A DNA stretch of 64,000 nucleotides, taken from contig NZ_JAQQTG010000019.1 of the NCBI RefSeq assembly GCF_028561335.1, positions 1 to 64,000 on the forward strand, given 5' to 3'. Source of the stretch: Aequorivita todarodis. GTDB lineage: Bacteria > Bacteroidota > Bacteroidia > Flavobacteriales > Flavobacteriaceae. A model generated the notes under the pieces. That model ran no database searches. It was not told the origin of the DNA and saw only the letters and a list, made by a program, of their open reading frames with translations. Within the stretch, counting starts at the first letter, position 1. Each line of letters opens with the position of its first letter. This document shows, piece by piece, positions 54,427 through 62,180 of this stretch. A program made the translations under genes and the position numbers.

Positions 54427-55509
54427 TTAATCATTAATAACCTTTTTCTGATGGTTGATGGACTCTTGGTGAATGGCTTTAAAAATCCGTAAGATAAATT
54501 CCTCGCTCAACTGGTTTTCCTCGCCCTCCAAAATCATTTTTCCCAAAATCTCGTTCCACCTTTTTGTCTGAAGGATTGCAACGTTGTTTTTCTTTTTCAA
54601 CCTTCCGATATCATCGGCAATTTTCATCCGTTTTCCCAAAGATTCTATAAGCTGGTGGTCCAGCACATCAATCTTGGTTCGCAAGGTGTTCAATTTGTTT
54701 TTGAATTCCACGGCATCGCCTTCCTGTTTTCTGATTTTTAAATCGATGGTCATTTGGTCCAACGTAGCTGGCGTAATTTGCTGTGCGGCATCGCTCCAGG
54801 CATTGTCCGGGTCAAAGTGCGTTTCCACCATTAACCCGTCAAAATTAAGGTCGAGCGCGGTTTGGCAAAGGTCAAAAATAATGTCCCTGCGCCCCGCAAT
54901 GTGCGAAGGATCCAAAATAAGCGGCAGATCTGGAAATTTATTCTGAAGATCGATCGGGATTTGCCATTCGGGATTGTTGCGGTAGCGCGTTTTTTCATAG
55001 GTTGAAAAACCGCGGTGGATGACGCCCAAATTTTTCACATTAGAGGCATAGAAACGTTCCACGGCGCCAAGCCATAAGGCCAAATCTGGGTTTACCGGAT
55101 TTTTTACCAAAACAATTTTGTCGGTTCCCTTCAAGGCATCGGCTATTTCCTGCACAATAAATGGCGAAACCGTAGTACGGGCGCCCACCCACAGGATATC
55201 CACGTCGTGTTTTAAAGCCAAATCTACGTGGTTGGCGTTTGCTACTTCGGTGGCAATCATCAATCCGGTTTCCTGTTTGGCCTTTTGCAGCCATTTCAGG
55301 CCCAAAGCCCCCACGCCTTCAAAATTACCCGGGCGGGTTCTCGGTTTCCAGATTCCGGCCCGCAAGACCGTGGCATCTGTTTCTTTTAACTGGTGCGCTA
55401 TTTTTAAAACCTGCTCTTCCGTTTCGGCACTGCATGGGCCAGCAATTACCAATGGATGCGCCAAATTCATTGCGTTTAGCCAATTGCCAAGGGATTTATT
55501 ATTCTCCAT
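54427..55509 (-). CDS. bifunctional DAHP synthase / chorismate mutase type II
   Basis: 360 residues from ATG 55509 (a GTG two codons earlier is also in frame). DAHP synthase domain about 1-255 of the KDPG-synthase-like type: VIAGPCSAETEEQV, RAGIWKPRTRPGNFEGVG, LILDPSHIAGRR. AroQ chorismate mutase about 265-355 (LNTLRTKIDVLDHQLIESLGKRMKIADDIGRLKK). Covers the first and the Phe/Tyr branch steps of aromatic synthesis; the mutase domain probably gives feedback control. It overlaps pheA, so it shares the attenuator. Confidence 0.95.
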   Translation of the reverse strand: MENNKSLGNWLNAMNLAHPLVIAGPCSAETEEQVLKIAHQLKETDATVLRAGIWKPRTRPGNFEGVGALGLKWLQKAKQETGLMIATEVANANHVDLALKHDVDILWVGARTTVSPFIVQEIADALKGTDKIVLVKNPVNPDLALWLGAVERFYASNVKNLGVIHRGFSTYEKTRYRNNPEWQIPIDLQNKFPDLPLILDPSHIAGRRDIIFDLCQTALDLNFDGLMVETHFDPDNAWSDAAQQITPATLDQMTIDLKIRKQEGDAVEFKNKLNTLRTKIDVLDHQLIESLGKRMKIADDIGRLKKKNNVAILQTKRWNEILGKMILEGEENQLSEEFILRIFKAIHQESINHQKKVIND

Positions 55510-56371
55510 ATACACTGTCTTTTATAAGGGTGCTTGGTGTGTTTTCCAGATTTTGTCTGTAAACGCCCAATATTTTAAGTTCCTTTACTGTTTTTCCCAG
55601 CAAGGTAATCACTTCTGAAAAAATTCCGTAATCCTCAAAAAGAACATCCACAAAAAAAGCGTATTGCCAAGGTTTTTCTGGAATGGGAAGCGATTGTATC
55701 TTGGTAAGGTTGATATTGAAAGTATTCAGCAATTGAAGCACGTTGGACAGGCTGCCTACTTGATGGTCCAACACAAATTTTAACGAGGCTTTATTGGCCT
55801 CAATTGGCGACACTTCGGTCTTCCGGCCCAAGACCACAAAACGGGTTTTGTCCTCTTTTAAACTCTGCACGTGGCTGTCCAGTATTTTAAGTCCATAGCG
55901 TTCCGCAACCTGTTTTCCGGCAATTGCGGCTACGCCCTTTAGGTTTCCTTCCTTGATTCTTTTCGCTTCTGAAGCGGTGTCCTTGCCCTCTACAATTTTG
56001 CAATGTGGCTGAACGCGCATCAAGTAATCCTTGCATTGCTGCAATGCCACGGGATGTGAATGTATCTCGTCTATGGTGTGTAGCGTCTCGCCTTCCAACG
56101 CCATTAAATACATATCTATGTTAAGATAAACCTCTTCCAAAATTTGAAGGTCTTCCCTGTCTATCAAATTGTAGTTTGGCAAAATGGATCCCGCAATGGA
56201 GTTTTCAATGGCAATGACCCCAAAATCGGCACTTAGGTTGGTGATTGTTTCCGTTACCCTATCAAAACTATCGCAGGGCATAAGGTTTACATTGGTGTTT
56301 GGAAAAAGTTTTTGGACGGCAAGGTGATGAAAAGAGCTTTCTATTCCTTGGATTGCGATTTTAATGCTCAT
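55499..56371 (-). CDS. pheA: prephenate dehydratase
   Basis: 290 residues. Two-lobed catalytic domain about 1-185 with AIQGIESSFHHLAVQ, VIAIENSIAGSILPNYNL and KTRFVVLGR (active Thr). C-terminal ACT domain about 200-280 (SLSNVLQLLNTFNINLTKIQS) for Phe binding. Makes phenylpyruvate. First structural gene of a two-gene operon behind a Phe leader-peptide attenuator; terminator ends 20 bases before the ATG. Confidence 0.96.
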   Translation of the reverse strand: MSIKIAIQGIESSFHHLAVQKLFPNTNVNLMPCDSFDRVTETITNLSADFGVIAIENSIAGSILPNYNLIDREDLQILEEVYLNIDMYLMALEGETLHTIDEIHSHPVALQQCKDYLMRVQPHCKIVEGKDTASEAKRIKEGNLKGVAAIAGKQVAERYGLKILDSHVQSLKEDKTRFVVLGRKTEVSPIEANKASLKFVLDHQVGSLSNVLQLLNTFNINLTKIQSLPIPEKPWQYAFFVDVLFEDYGIFSEVITLLGKTVKELKILGVYRQNLENTPSTLIKDSVYGE

Positions 56372-56391
56372 AATGTTGATGGTTTTAGGTT

Positions 56392-56425
56392 AAAAAAAAG
56401 TCCCGGAAAAATTTTCCGGGACTTT
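56392..56425 (-). terminator. attenuator terminator before pheA
   Basis: AAAGTCCCGGAAAA and TTTTCCGGGACTTT form a 14-bp stem with a one-base centre, followed by eight T on the minus strand. It sits between the leader peptide and pheA, so it would stop transcription before the structural genes unless the antiterminator forms. Confidence 0.93.
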
Positions 56426-56447
56426 AAATGTTTTATGGTTATAATAA

Positions 56448-56519
56448 CTATACAACAATCCCGGTTCTATTCTTAAAATAGAAAAACCAAAAGTTGTTGA
56501 AAGTAAAAAGTGTGCTCAT
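56448..56519 (-). CDS. Phe-rich leader peptide of the pheA attenuator
   Basis: 23 codons and a TAG stop, too short for ordinary gene finding. It reads MSTLFTFNNFWFFYF followed by KNRTGIVV: six Phe codons, one Trp and one Tyr within residues 5-15. The control hairpin and antiterminator segment begin in the codons after the Phe cluster. This is the design of PheL-type leader peptides, whose translation measures charged tRNA-Phe. No homology search was possible; the call rests on composition and layout. Confidence 0.85.
   Translation of the reverse strand: MSTLFTFNNFWFFYFKNRTGIVV
56459..56483 (-). promoter_or_regulatory. control hairpin and antiterminator segment of the pheA leader
   Basis: TTCTATT/AATAGAA (56465-56483) forms a 7-bp hairpin just after the Phe codons. 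The adjoining CCGGGA (56464-56459) is complementary to TCCCGG in the 5' arm of the terminator (56421-56416). If a ribosome stalls on the Phe codons, this pair can form and prevent termination; if it runs to the stop codon it covers the segment. Confidence 0.8.
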
Positions 56520-56537
56520 TGTGTTTTTAATAGATTG

Positions 56538-56545
56538 CTAATGTA
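56538..56545 (-). promoter_or_regulatory. weak -7-like element (TACATTAG) for the pheA leader
   Basis: Minus strand TACATTAG differs from TAnnTTTG at one position and lies 18 bases before the leader peptide ATG. Confidence 0.35.
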
Positions 56546-56658
56546 GTTAATTCTTAAAAACGAAAAAGGTTTTTTTGGTTTTTTTTAAATCGTTTCGCTT
56601 TTTTAGCATTTTATATAACTTTTTAAAAGCACACTTAAATTTCTTGAAATAATGTAGG

Positions 56659-56684
56659 AAAAGTAATATTGCAATATTACTTTT
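56659..56684. repeat. 26-bp perfect AT-rich palindrome
   Basis: Two 13-base arms with no loop: AAAAGTAATATTG and its complement. It lies in the roughly 300-base divergent spacer between the pheA leader and gldA; the rest of the spacer shows only promoters and poly-A/T tracts. Could be an operator or a cruciform. Confidence 0.7.
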
Positions 56685-56819
56685 TCTCTCCTATTACAAA
56701 AGGATTAGAACAATTAATACATGTAAGTATGCGTTATTTTCAATACATACGTTTTCAAAAAAAATATCGAATTTGGCCGTTTCAATTGGATCGTGTTCAA
56801 AATGCACAATAGTATTGCT

Positions 56820-56827
56820 TAACTTTG
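56820..56827 (+). promoter_or_regulatory. -7 element (TAACTTTG) of gldA
   Basis: TAACTTTG, a full consensus match, 16 bases before the gldA ATG. Confidence 0.65.
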
Positions 56828-56843
56828 CCCAACTTAAAAAAGT

Positions 56844-57743
56844 ATGTCGATACAAGTAGAAAATATTACCAAAACCTACGGCGAACAAAAAGCGCTGAAC
56901 CAGGTTTCGTTTACCATTGAAAAAGGAGAAATCGTAGGTTTTTTGGGCCCGAACGGTGCCGGAAAATCCACAATGATGAAAATTTTGACCACCTTTCTTC
57001 CCGCTTCGGAAGGCGTGGCGATCGTGAATGGTTTTGAAGTAACGAAGGATGCTATTTCCGTAAAAAAAAGCGTTGGCTATCTGCCCGAACACAATCCGCT
57101 TTATTTGGATATGTACGTTCGCGAATACCTTCTTTTTAATGCCGGAATTTATAATATCCCCAAAACGGAAGTTGAAAGTGTTATTGAAAAAACCGGTTTA
57201 ACGCCCGAAGCGAACAAAAAAATAGGCCAACTTTCAAAAGGGTATCGCCAACGAGTTGGGCTTGCAAATGCGCTGTTGCACGACCCCGAAGTTCTAATTC
57301 TCGATGAGCCCACAACAGGCTTGGATCCCAATCAATTGGTTGAAATCCGTCAGCTTATAAAAAACGTGGGCAAGGAAAAAACAGTTTTGCTTTCCACCCA
57401 CATTATGCAGGAAGTGGAAGCCATTTGCGATCGCGTAATAATTATAAACAAAGGCGAAATAGTGCTCGACAAAAAGCTTTCAGATTTAAAAAACAATAAG
57501 CAACAGATTATTGAAGTAGAGTTTGACTATCGTGTGGAGGAAGTGGCGTTGCAACAACTTCCAAAAATTGAAAAGATTGAAAACCCCGCAGGTTTTGTTT
57601 ACCATCTTTATTTTGCCACCGAGCAGGATATGCGTGGAAAGGTATTCGATTTTGCACACGATAATGGCTTGAAAATTCTTCAGCTGCACCAAAAAAACAC
57701 GACGCTCGAAAAATTGTTTTCGGAATTGACTATGCAAAAATAA
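56844..57743 (+). CDS. gldA: gliding motility ABC transporter ATPase GldA
   Basis: 299 residues. Walker A GPNGAGKST, Q-loop GYLPEHNPLY, signature LSKGYRQR and Walker B VLILDEPT, with a C-terminal regulatory stretch, as in GldA. In F. johnsoniae it works with GldF and GldG, which are not in this window. Single gene, converging on hicB. Confidence 0.92.
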   Translation: MSIQVENITKTYGEQKALNQVSFTIEKGEIVGFLGPNGAGKSTMMKILTTFLPASEGVAIVNGFEVTKDAISVKKSVGYLPEHNPLYLDMYVREYLLFNAGIYNIPKTEVESVIEKTGLTPEANKKIGQLSKGYRQRVGLANALLHDPEVLILDEPTTGLDPNQLVEIRQLIKNVGKEKTVLLSTHIMQEVEAICDRVIIINKGEIVLDKKLSDLKNNKQQIIEVEFDYRVEEVALQQLPKIEKIENPAGFVYHLYFATEQDMRGKVFDFAHDNGLKILQLHQKNTTLEKLFSELTMQK

Positions 57744-57749
57744 ATACTT

Positions 57750-58148
57750 CTAAACTGAGGACAATAGCTCCTCCGCAAATCTATGGACACCGTTCAAGAT
57801 TTTCAGCGAGGTTTTTTCAGAGACACTTTTATGGCCATCTTTGTATTGATGCAACAGTTGCGGATTTATTTTTAAATATTTTGCCAAAGCGGAAACATTG
57901 AAAATAGTATAGTATTCGAAAAATTGGGATACGTCCAAGCTGAATTCCAAGCTGAATTCCAAGCTGTAATCCTGTGGCATTTCTTCCCCATCCTCTTTAA
58001 GCCCTTCCAAATGAAACTGAAAGGCTTCCGAAAAATTTTCCTTCATTTCATCCCAATTTCTTCCGGTACTTATTACGCCCGGAAAATCATCAGTATAGGC
58101 ACTAAAGCCAGTAGCAGTTTTTTCGACGGTAACTTTGATTTTCCTCAT
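57750..58148 (-). CDS. hicB: HicB-family antitoxin
   Basis: 132 residues from ATG 58148 (a GTG directly before it is also in frame). N-terminal HicB domain (YTDDFPGVISTGRNWDEMKENFSEAFQFHLEG) and a C-terminal HTH (LAKYLKINPQLLHQYKDGHKSVSEKT) for autorepression. A 12-bp tandem duplication gives SLEFSLEFSLDVS near residue 65. It lies 11 bases after hicA. Confidence 0.9.
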   Translation of the reverse strand: MRKIKVTVEKTATGFSAYTDDFPGVISTGRNWDEMKENFSEAFQFHLEGLKEDGEEMPQDYSLEFSLEFSLDVSQFFEYYTIFNVSALAKYLKINPQLLHQYKDGHKSVSEKTSLKILNGVHRFAEELLSSV

Positions 58149-58159
58149 CACTAAATTGT

Positions 58160-58339
58160 TTAAAGCCCAGCTTGTTTCAAAATTGATTTTTCGGTTCCTT
58201 TGGCCACATCCCCCGAATGAACGGGAATCGTCACCCTTCCTTTTTTGGTTGGGTGCTTAAACTGAGCGTGACTTCCTTTTTGGGAAACTTTATACCAACC
58301 ATCTTTCTTTATTAGTTTTATAAGTTCCTTGGCAGTCAT
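58160..58339 (-). CDS. hicA: HicA-family mRNA interferase toxin
   Basis: 59 residues from ATG 58339 (a TTG two codons earlier is rejected). dsRBD-like fold with catalytic His24 in KGSHAQFKHP and the C-terminal KGTEKSILKQAGL. Cleaves mRNA when free of HicB. The -7 element lies three bases before the ATG. Confidence 0.9.
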   Translation of the reverse strand: MTAKELIKLIKKDGWYKVSQKGSHAQFKHPTKKGRVTIPVHSGDVAKGTEKSILKQAGL

Positions 58340-58342
58340 TTT

Positions 58343-58373
58343 CAAAAGTATATATTTTTATACTTTTTTGCAA
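58343..58373 (-). promoter_or_regulatory. hicAB promoter with overlapping inverted repeat
   Basis: Minus strand TTG (58371-58373), 20 bases, TACTTTTG (58343-58350). A 9+6+9 inverted repeat, AAAAGTATA and TATACTTTT (58344-58367), covers the -7 box and most of the spacer, a fitting HicB operator. Confidence 0.75.
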
Positions 58374-58392
58374 GTAATATTGAAATGTGAAT

Positions 58393-59142
58393 TCATTCAA
58401 AAATAAGCTTCCCCCGATACAGTTCCTCAACCTCGACAACTGGCGGTCGGTTTTTGGAGATTACATCGCCCAAACTAACTATTTTACCTTTGATCGAGAG
58501 TTGTGGATTTACAACCATCGGGCCGGTACTGCGATGATAAACCGTTAATTTCTGCACAATCAAATCTTCGGCATAAACCCTGCAATCACCCGCATAAAGG
58601 CCGAAACTTGCATTGGTTGCACTTCCGCTTAAATAAAATTTGGAAAGGCCGTTTGCCACAATATTTAGGTTTTCCACTTCCAAATTCAGTTTAAAATCGC
58701 CGTCAATATGATATTGGTCCTCATTTTGTTGGTCCTCTGAGGCCAGACTCAAACTGGGAAATCGCAAAACACCAATACTCTCCACGGGAAGTCCCGTACT
58801 GCTCCTTATTTCAGTGATATTCGGTGAAGTTATATACACTTTGGTCAATCCGTAATCGCGCAACAAATTACAGGAATTGTTATTGTGGATTTCGAGTTTT
58901 CCATTGGTAACGGAAACTGCTATATCGTTCATCAAGTTTTCGCCAGTTTCAACCACAACCTTTTGTTCATTGCCTTGCTGAATGTAAAGTTTGATTCGTT
59001 CCCAAACCAGTATCTTGGTAAAAGGCTGTACGGACCTTTCTTTCTGTACAACCTCCCCGGCTGTCTGGATACAATCCCAGCCCGAGTCTGAGCTACATCC
59101 TGCAAATAGAAGAATCAATACTATGTAAATTGTTTTTTTCAT
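58393..59142 (-). CDS. DUF2807 (head-GIN domain) lipoprotein, copy 2
   Basis: 249 residues from ATG 59142. Lipobox LLFAGC near residue 16. The mature part is a DUF2807 beta-helix with FTKILVWERIKLYIQQGNEQKVVVETGENLMNDI and a C-terminal RPPVVEVEELYRGKLIFE. Function unknown; probably a surface or periplasmic adhesin-like fold. Paralogue of 60310-61062 and second gene of a duplicated pair. Confidence 0.88.
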   Translation of the reverse strand: MKKTIYIVLILLFAGCSSDSGWDCIQTAGEVVQKERSVQPFTKILVWERIKLYIQQGNEQKVVVETGENLMNDIAVSVTNGKLEIHNNNSCNLLRDYGLTKVYITSPNITEIRSSTGLPVESIGVLRFPSLSLASEDQQNEDQYHIDGDFKLNLEVENLNIVANGLSKFYLSGSATNASFGLYAGDCRVYAEDLIVQKLTVYHRSTGPMVVNPQLSIKGKIVSLGDVISKNRPPVVEVEELYRGKLIFE

Positions 59143-59172
59143 AATTATCACTTCTGAAAAAAATCAGGGTTT

Positions 59173-60282
59173 TTATAATCTATAACCTATGCCAAATTCC
59201 ACAGCTTCCGCTTTCGCCCAGTGTGCGTGCACGGTTACTGCGGCAAATACCTTATCGCTGAAAAAATATCTTTTCAGTCCCAAACGGTTATAAACCCGGT
59301 TTTCAAATTCATAGGGCCAATATACATAATACCCCAACTGCGAAACAAACGCCACTTTATTGAAGCGCCATTCGTGGCCCACAAAAACCCCGACCCGCTT
59401 GTAATCTTCATCGCCCGAAAGTCCGTCTTCGGGATAAGCAATGGAGCGGTACTTGATCAATTCCTTTAAAAAAGTAGAAAAGAAAACATCTACCCCAGCG
59501 GTGAAGGTGCTTTTATAGTTAATACGTTTGTCAACAAAAGCTGAAATCACATAAAACGGCTCCTGCCCTAACCCTACTACATCGCTTTCGTTTATTCCGG
59601 TTCTAAAAGCAAGGTTGTATTTAAACCTTTCGGCGTGGGTTCTACTAAGCGAATCCTCTTTCTTTATATACTCGGGAAACTCTTTATAGTCCAATTGATA
59701 ACTAACCCCTGCGTTCAGCGCAAAAGTGTTTGTGCTATTGTTCGGCGCCTTAAAATTGGCGTTGCTGTAATGAATAATTGTGAACCCAGCGTGAAACCCA
59801 AGCCCCTTCCAAATATTCTCGCGCACATAATTTCCTTTTAAAAAAGTAGTGCTTAACAATTCTGTGCCGTAGGCGTTATTATTATAGTTGGATTCTGTGT
59901 CAAAAGGCTTTGCGGAATAGGCTATTCCCTGCCCGACCCGCACCATTAGGTTCCTGTTTAAAAAATACCAGGTGATGTGTCCGTAGGCACCCAAAACATT
60001 TCCCAAATAGTCATTGTGCAAATTTTGATAAGCAACCGTAAAACCCCAATCGGGATAGTTGTAGCGGCGTTCCCATTCGTTAAACCCGTAGGTTTTTCTA
60101 TTGAAGGATAAAAAGAAACCTGTAGGATGTCCGGTAATTAAGTGTTCAATATCCGGGTTGTGTTCGAGTACGGTGCCGTAGAAAAAATCGGCCTCCAAGG
60201 AGACGGGCTTCAATTCCTTTTCCTGCGAAAAAAGTGGGAAACTTAAAAGGATAGCTGTGAATACGGAAAGAAAGTGCTTCAT
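59173..60282 (-). CDS. PagL-like acyloxyacyl hydrolase, copy 2
   Basis: 369 residues. Signal peptide about 1-19. Beta-barrel with the PagL catalytic pattern: His171 and Ser173 in IIHYSNANFKAPNNSTN. PagL removes an acyl chain from lipid A in the outer membrane. Longer than classical PagL, with an N-terminal extension. Paralogue of 61066-62160; followed by a DUF2807 lipoprotein. Confidence 0.85.
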   Translation of the reverse strand: MKHFLSVFTAILLSFPLFSQEKELKPVSLEADFFYGTVLEHNPDIEHLITGHPTGFFLSFNRKTYGFNEWERRYNYPDWGFTVAYQNLHNDYLGNVLGAYGHITWYFLNRNLMVRVGQGIAYSAKPFDTESNYNNNAYGTELLSTTFLKGNYVRENIWKGLGFHAGFTIIHYSNANFKAPNNSTNTFALNAGVSYQLDYKEFPEYIKKEDSLSRTHAERFKYNLAFRTGINESDVVGLGQEPFYVISAFVDKRINYKSTFTAGVDVFFSTFLKELIKYRSIAYPEDGLSGDEDYKRVGVFVGHEWRFNKVAFVSQLGYYVYWPYEFENRVYNRLGLKRYFFSDKVFAAVTVHAHWAKAEAVEFGIGYRL

Positions 60283-60309
60283 ATTTTTTTCAACGCCCGT
60301 AAAGATAAA

Positions 60310-61062
60310 CTAATCTTCAAATAATAGCCTGCCCGTGAATAATTCTTTTACATCTACAAGCGGAGGGCGGTTATGGCTGATAATATCGCCCGTGGCCACG
60401 ATTTTTCCGACGATACTTTGCTGCGGATTTACAATCATTTTGTTCGCACTTCTTTGAAAAACAGTAAGTTCATCAATTGTAAAATTTTCTCCTTCAAACC
60501 GCGGCATTTCGTCAGCAAAACTAAGATTGGCATTGTCAGCGGTGCCCGTAATATAAAAAACACTTTGGCCGTTTGCGCTAACGCGGAAATCTTCACAAAT
60601 AAGGTTCAAATAAAAATCGCCGCTCTTTCTGATTGTTTCTGGGCCGGCCGAACTGTTGCTAACCAAAGTGAGTTGCGGAAAATTCAATATTCCCTCGCCA
60701 ATTACATCGTAAGCCGAGCTATTCCTGATTTCAGTAATGTTTGGTACGGTTACAAATACTTTCGTAATTCCGTAATCGCGGACCAAATTGCAGTCATTAT
60801 TATCTTTCACCACCAAAGTATTTCCTTCAACACCTACGGAAATATCGCTTAAAAGGTTTTCGCCCGTTTCAAGAATTATTTCTGTTGAATCTCCCTGCTT
60901 CAAATATAAAGTCACATCGTCCTCAATCCTGATTTTCGTAAAATCTGAAACAGAATATTCTTTGGAAACCGTGCTTCCAGCAGCTTGCACGCAATCCCAA
61001 CCGTTTTCGGAATCGCACGAAAACAGCAAAAAGACCAGGCCAACAAAAAATAACTTCTTCAT
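60310..61062 (-). CDS. DUF2807 (head-GIN domain) lipoprotein, copy 1
   Basis: 250 residues. Lipobox LLFSC near residue 16. Shares NGWDCVQAAG, FTKIRI, TEIILETGENLLSDI, DCNLVRDYGITKVFVT, NRPPLVDVKELFTGRLLF with copy 2 throughout its length. Function unknown. It begins 3 bases after the upstream PagL-like gene. Confidence 0.88.
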   Translation of the reverse strand: MKKLFFVGLVFLLFSCDSENGWDCVQAAGSTVSKEYSVSDFTKIRIEDDVTLYLKQGDSTEIILETGENLLSDISVGVEGNTLVVKDNNDCNLVRDYGITKVFVTVPNITEIRNSSAYDVIGEGILNFPQLTLVSNSSAGPETIRKSGDFYLNLICEDFRVSANGQSVFYITGTADNANLSFADEMPRFEGENFTIDELTVFQRSANKMIVNPQQSIVGKIVATGDIISHNRPPLVDVKELFTGRLLFED

Positions 61063-61065
61063 AAT

Positions 61066-62160
61066 CTATATTCTAATTCCCACGCCAAATTCCACGCCTT
61101 CCACTTTCGCACCGTGCGATTTTAGAGTAATTGCGCTGAAAAGTTTTTCGGTAAAATAATATTTCAGACCTGCCCGAAAATACGTTCTTCCCTCAAAATC
61201 ATAGGGATAATACACATAATAGCCAACCTGTGAAACTACGGCTAATTTATTGATGTGAAGTTCGTGCCCTGCAAAAATCCCGACGCGTTTAAAATCCTCA
61301 TCGCCTTTAATGCCCATATTTGGAAAAGCAATGGAAAGGTATTCAATTTCCTTTTTCAGAAATGGCAAATAGAAAAAATCCGCACCCAACTGAAGCGTGC
61401 TTTTATAACTCAACCGCTTGTCCGCAAAAGCCGAAACCACAAAAAACGGATGCTGCCCAAGGTTTAAATAATCGCTTTCGTTCAACCCGCCGCGGAACAC
61501 AAAGTTGTATTTTATAGGTTCCGAAATTTTCTTCGGGAGGGAATCAGAAATATATTCAGGATTTCTTTCATCAGCTACGGAATATTGCACGCCGATATTT
61601 AAAGTGAAGGCATTTGTACTCGAATTTGGCGCCTTAAAATTTCCGTTGGAATAATGCACCAAAGCAATTCCCGCTTGAACCCCGAAGTTTTTGAAGAGAT
61701 TTTGTTTGTTGTAATTCAGCATCAAATAGGTCGAACTCAACAAACGTGTGCCGTAAGCGTTGTTTTTGAAATTGGTCTCCAAATCGAACGGATTGGTGTT
61801 ATAGGCAATACCCTGCCCTATTCGGAAGAAAAGATTTCGCTTTAAAAAGTAAAAATTGAAATGTCCGTACAGCCCATAATTCTCACCCAAAACATCATAA
61901 TTTGCATTTTGGTGCACAAATGAAAACCCCCAATCAGGGTAATTGTATTCCTGCTGCCAACGCTCGGCTCCATGGGTTTTTCGGTTAAAACCAATTATAA
62001 AACCATCGGGATGTGCTTTCACCAAATGTGAAATATCCTTATTGTGCCGAAGAATGGTTCCGTAGAAATAATTGGCATCCACGAAAAAGTCCCTGTTTTT
62101 TTCCTGTGAAAAAACAAAAGAAGTTGTGAGAAAAAACACCAAAAACGCAATTCGGGACAT
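61066..62160 (-). CDS. PagL-like acyloxyacyl hydrolase, copy 1
   Basis: 364 residues from ATG 62160 (MSRIAFLVFF), a signal peptide ending VFSQ; an upstream in-frame start would add MLYFAV. The catalytic pattern VHYSNGNFKAPNSSTN is conserved and aligned with copy 2. It starts 20 bases after the metF stop and may be read through from metF. Confidence 0.85.
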   Translation of the reverse strand: MSRIAFLVFFLTTSFVFSQEKNRDFFVDANYFYGTILRHNKDISHLVKAHPDGFIIGFNRKTHGAERWQQEYNYPDWGFSFVHQNANYDVLGENYGLYGHFNFYFLKRNLFFRIGQGIAYNTNPFDLETNFKNNAYGTRLLSSTYLMLNYNKQNLFKNFGVQAGIALVHYSNGNFKAPNSSTNAFTLNIGVQYSVADERNPEYISDSLPKKISEPIKYNFVFRGGLNESDYLNLGQHPFFVVSAFADKRLSYKSTLQLGADFFYLPFLKKEIEYLSIAFPNMGIKGDEDFKRVGIFAGHELHINKLAVVSQVGYYVYYPYDFEGRTYFRAGLKYYFTEKLFSAITLKSHGAKVEGVEFGVGIRI

Positions 62161-62180
62161 TACCGCAAAATAAAGCAATC

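Noticed and set aside
56844-58345. hicAB plus gldA as a mobile island
   Set aside because: No direct repeats, integrase or tRNA junction nearby, and gldA is a core gene of gliding bacteria; hicAB is simply a small toxin-antitoxin locus.
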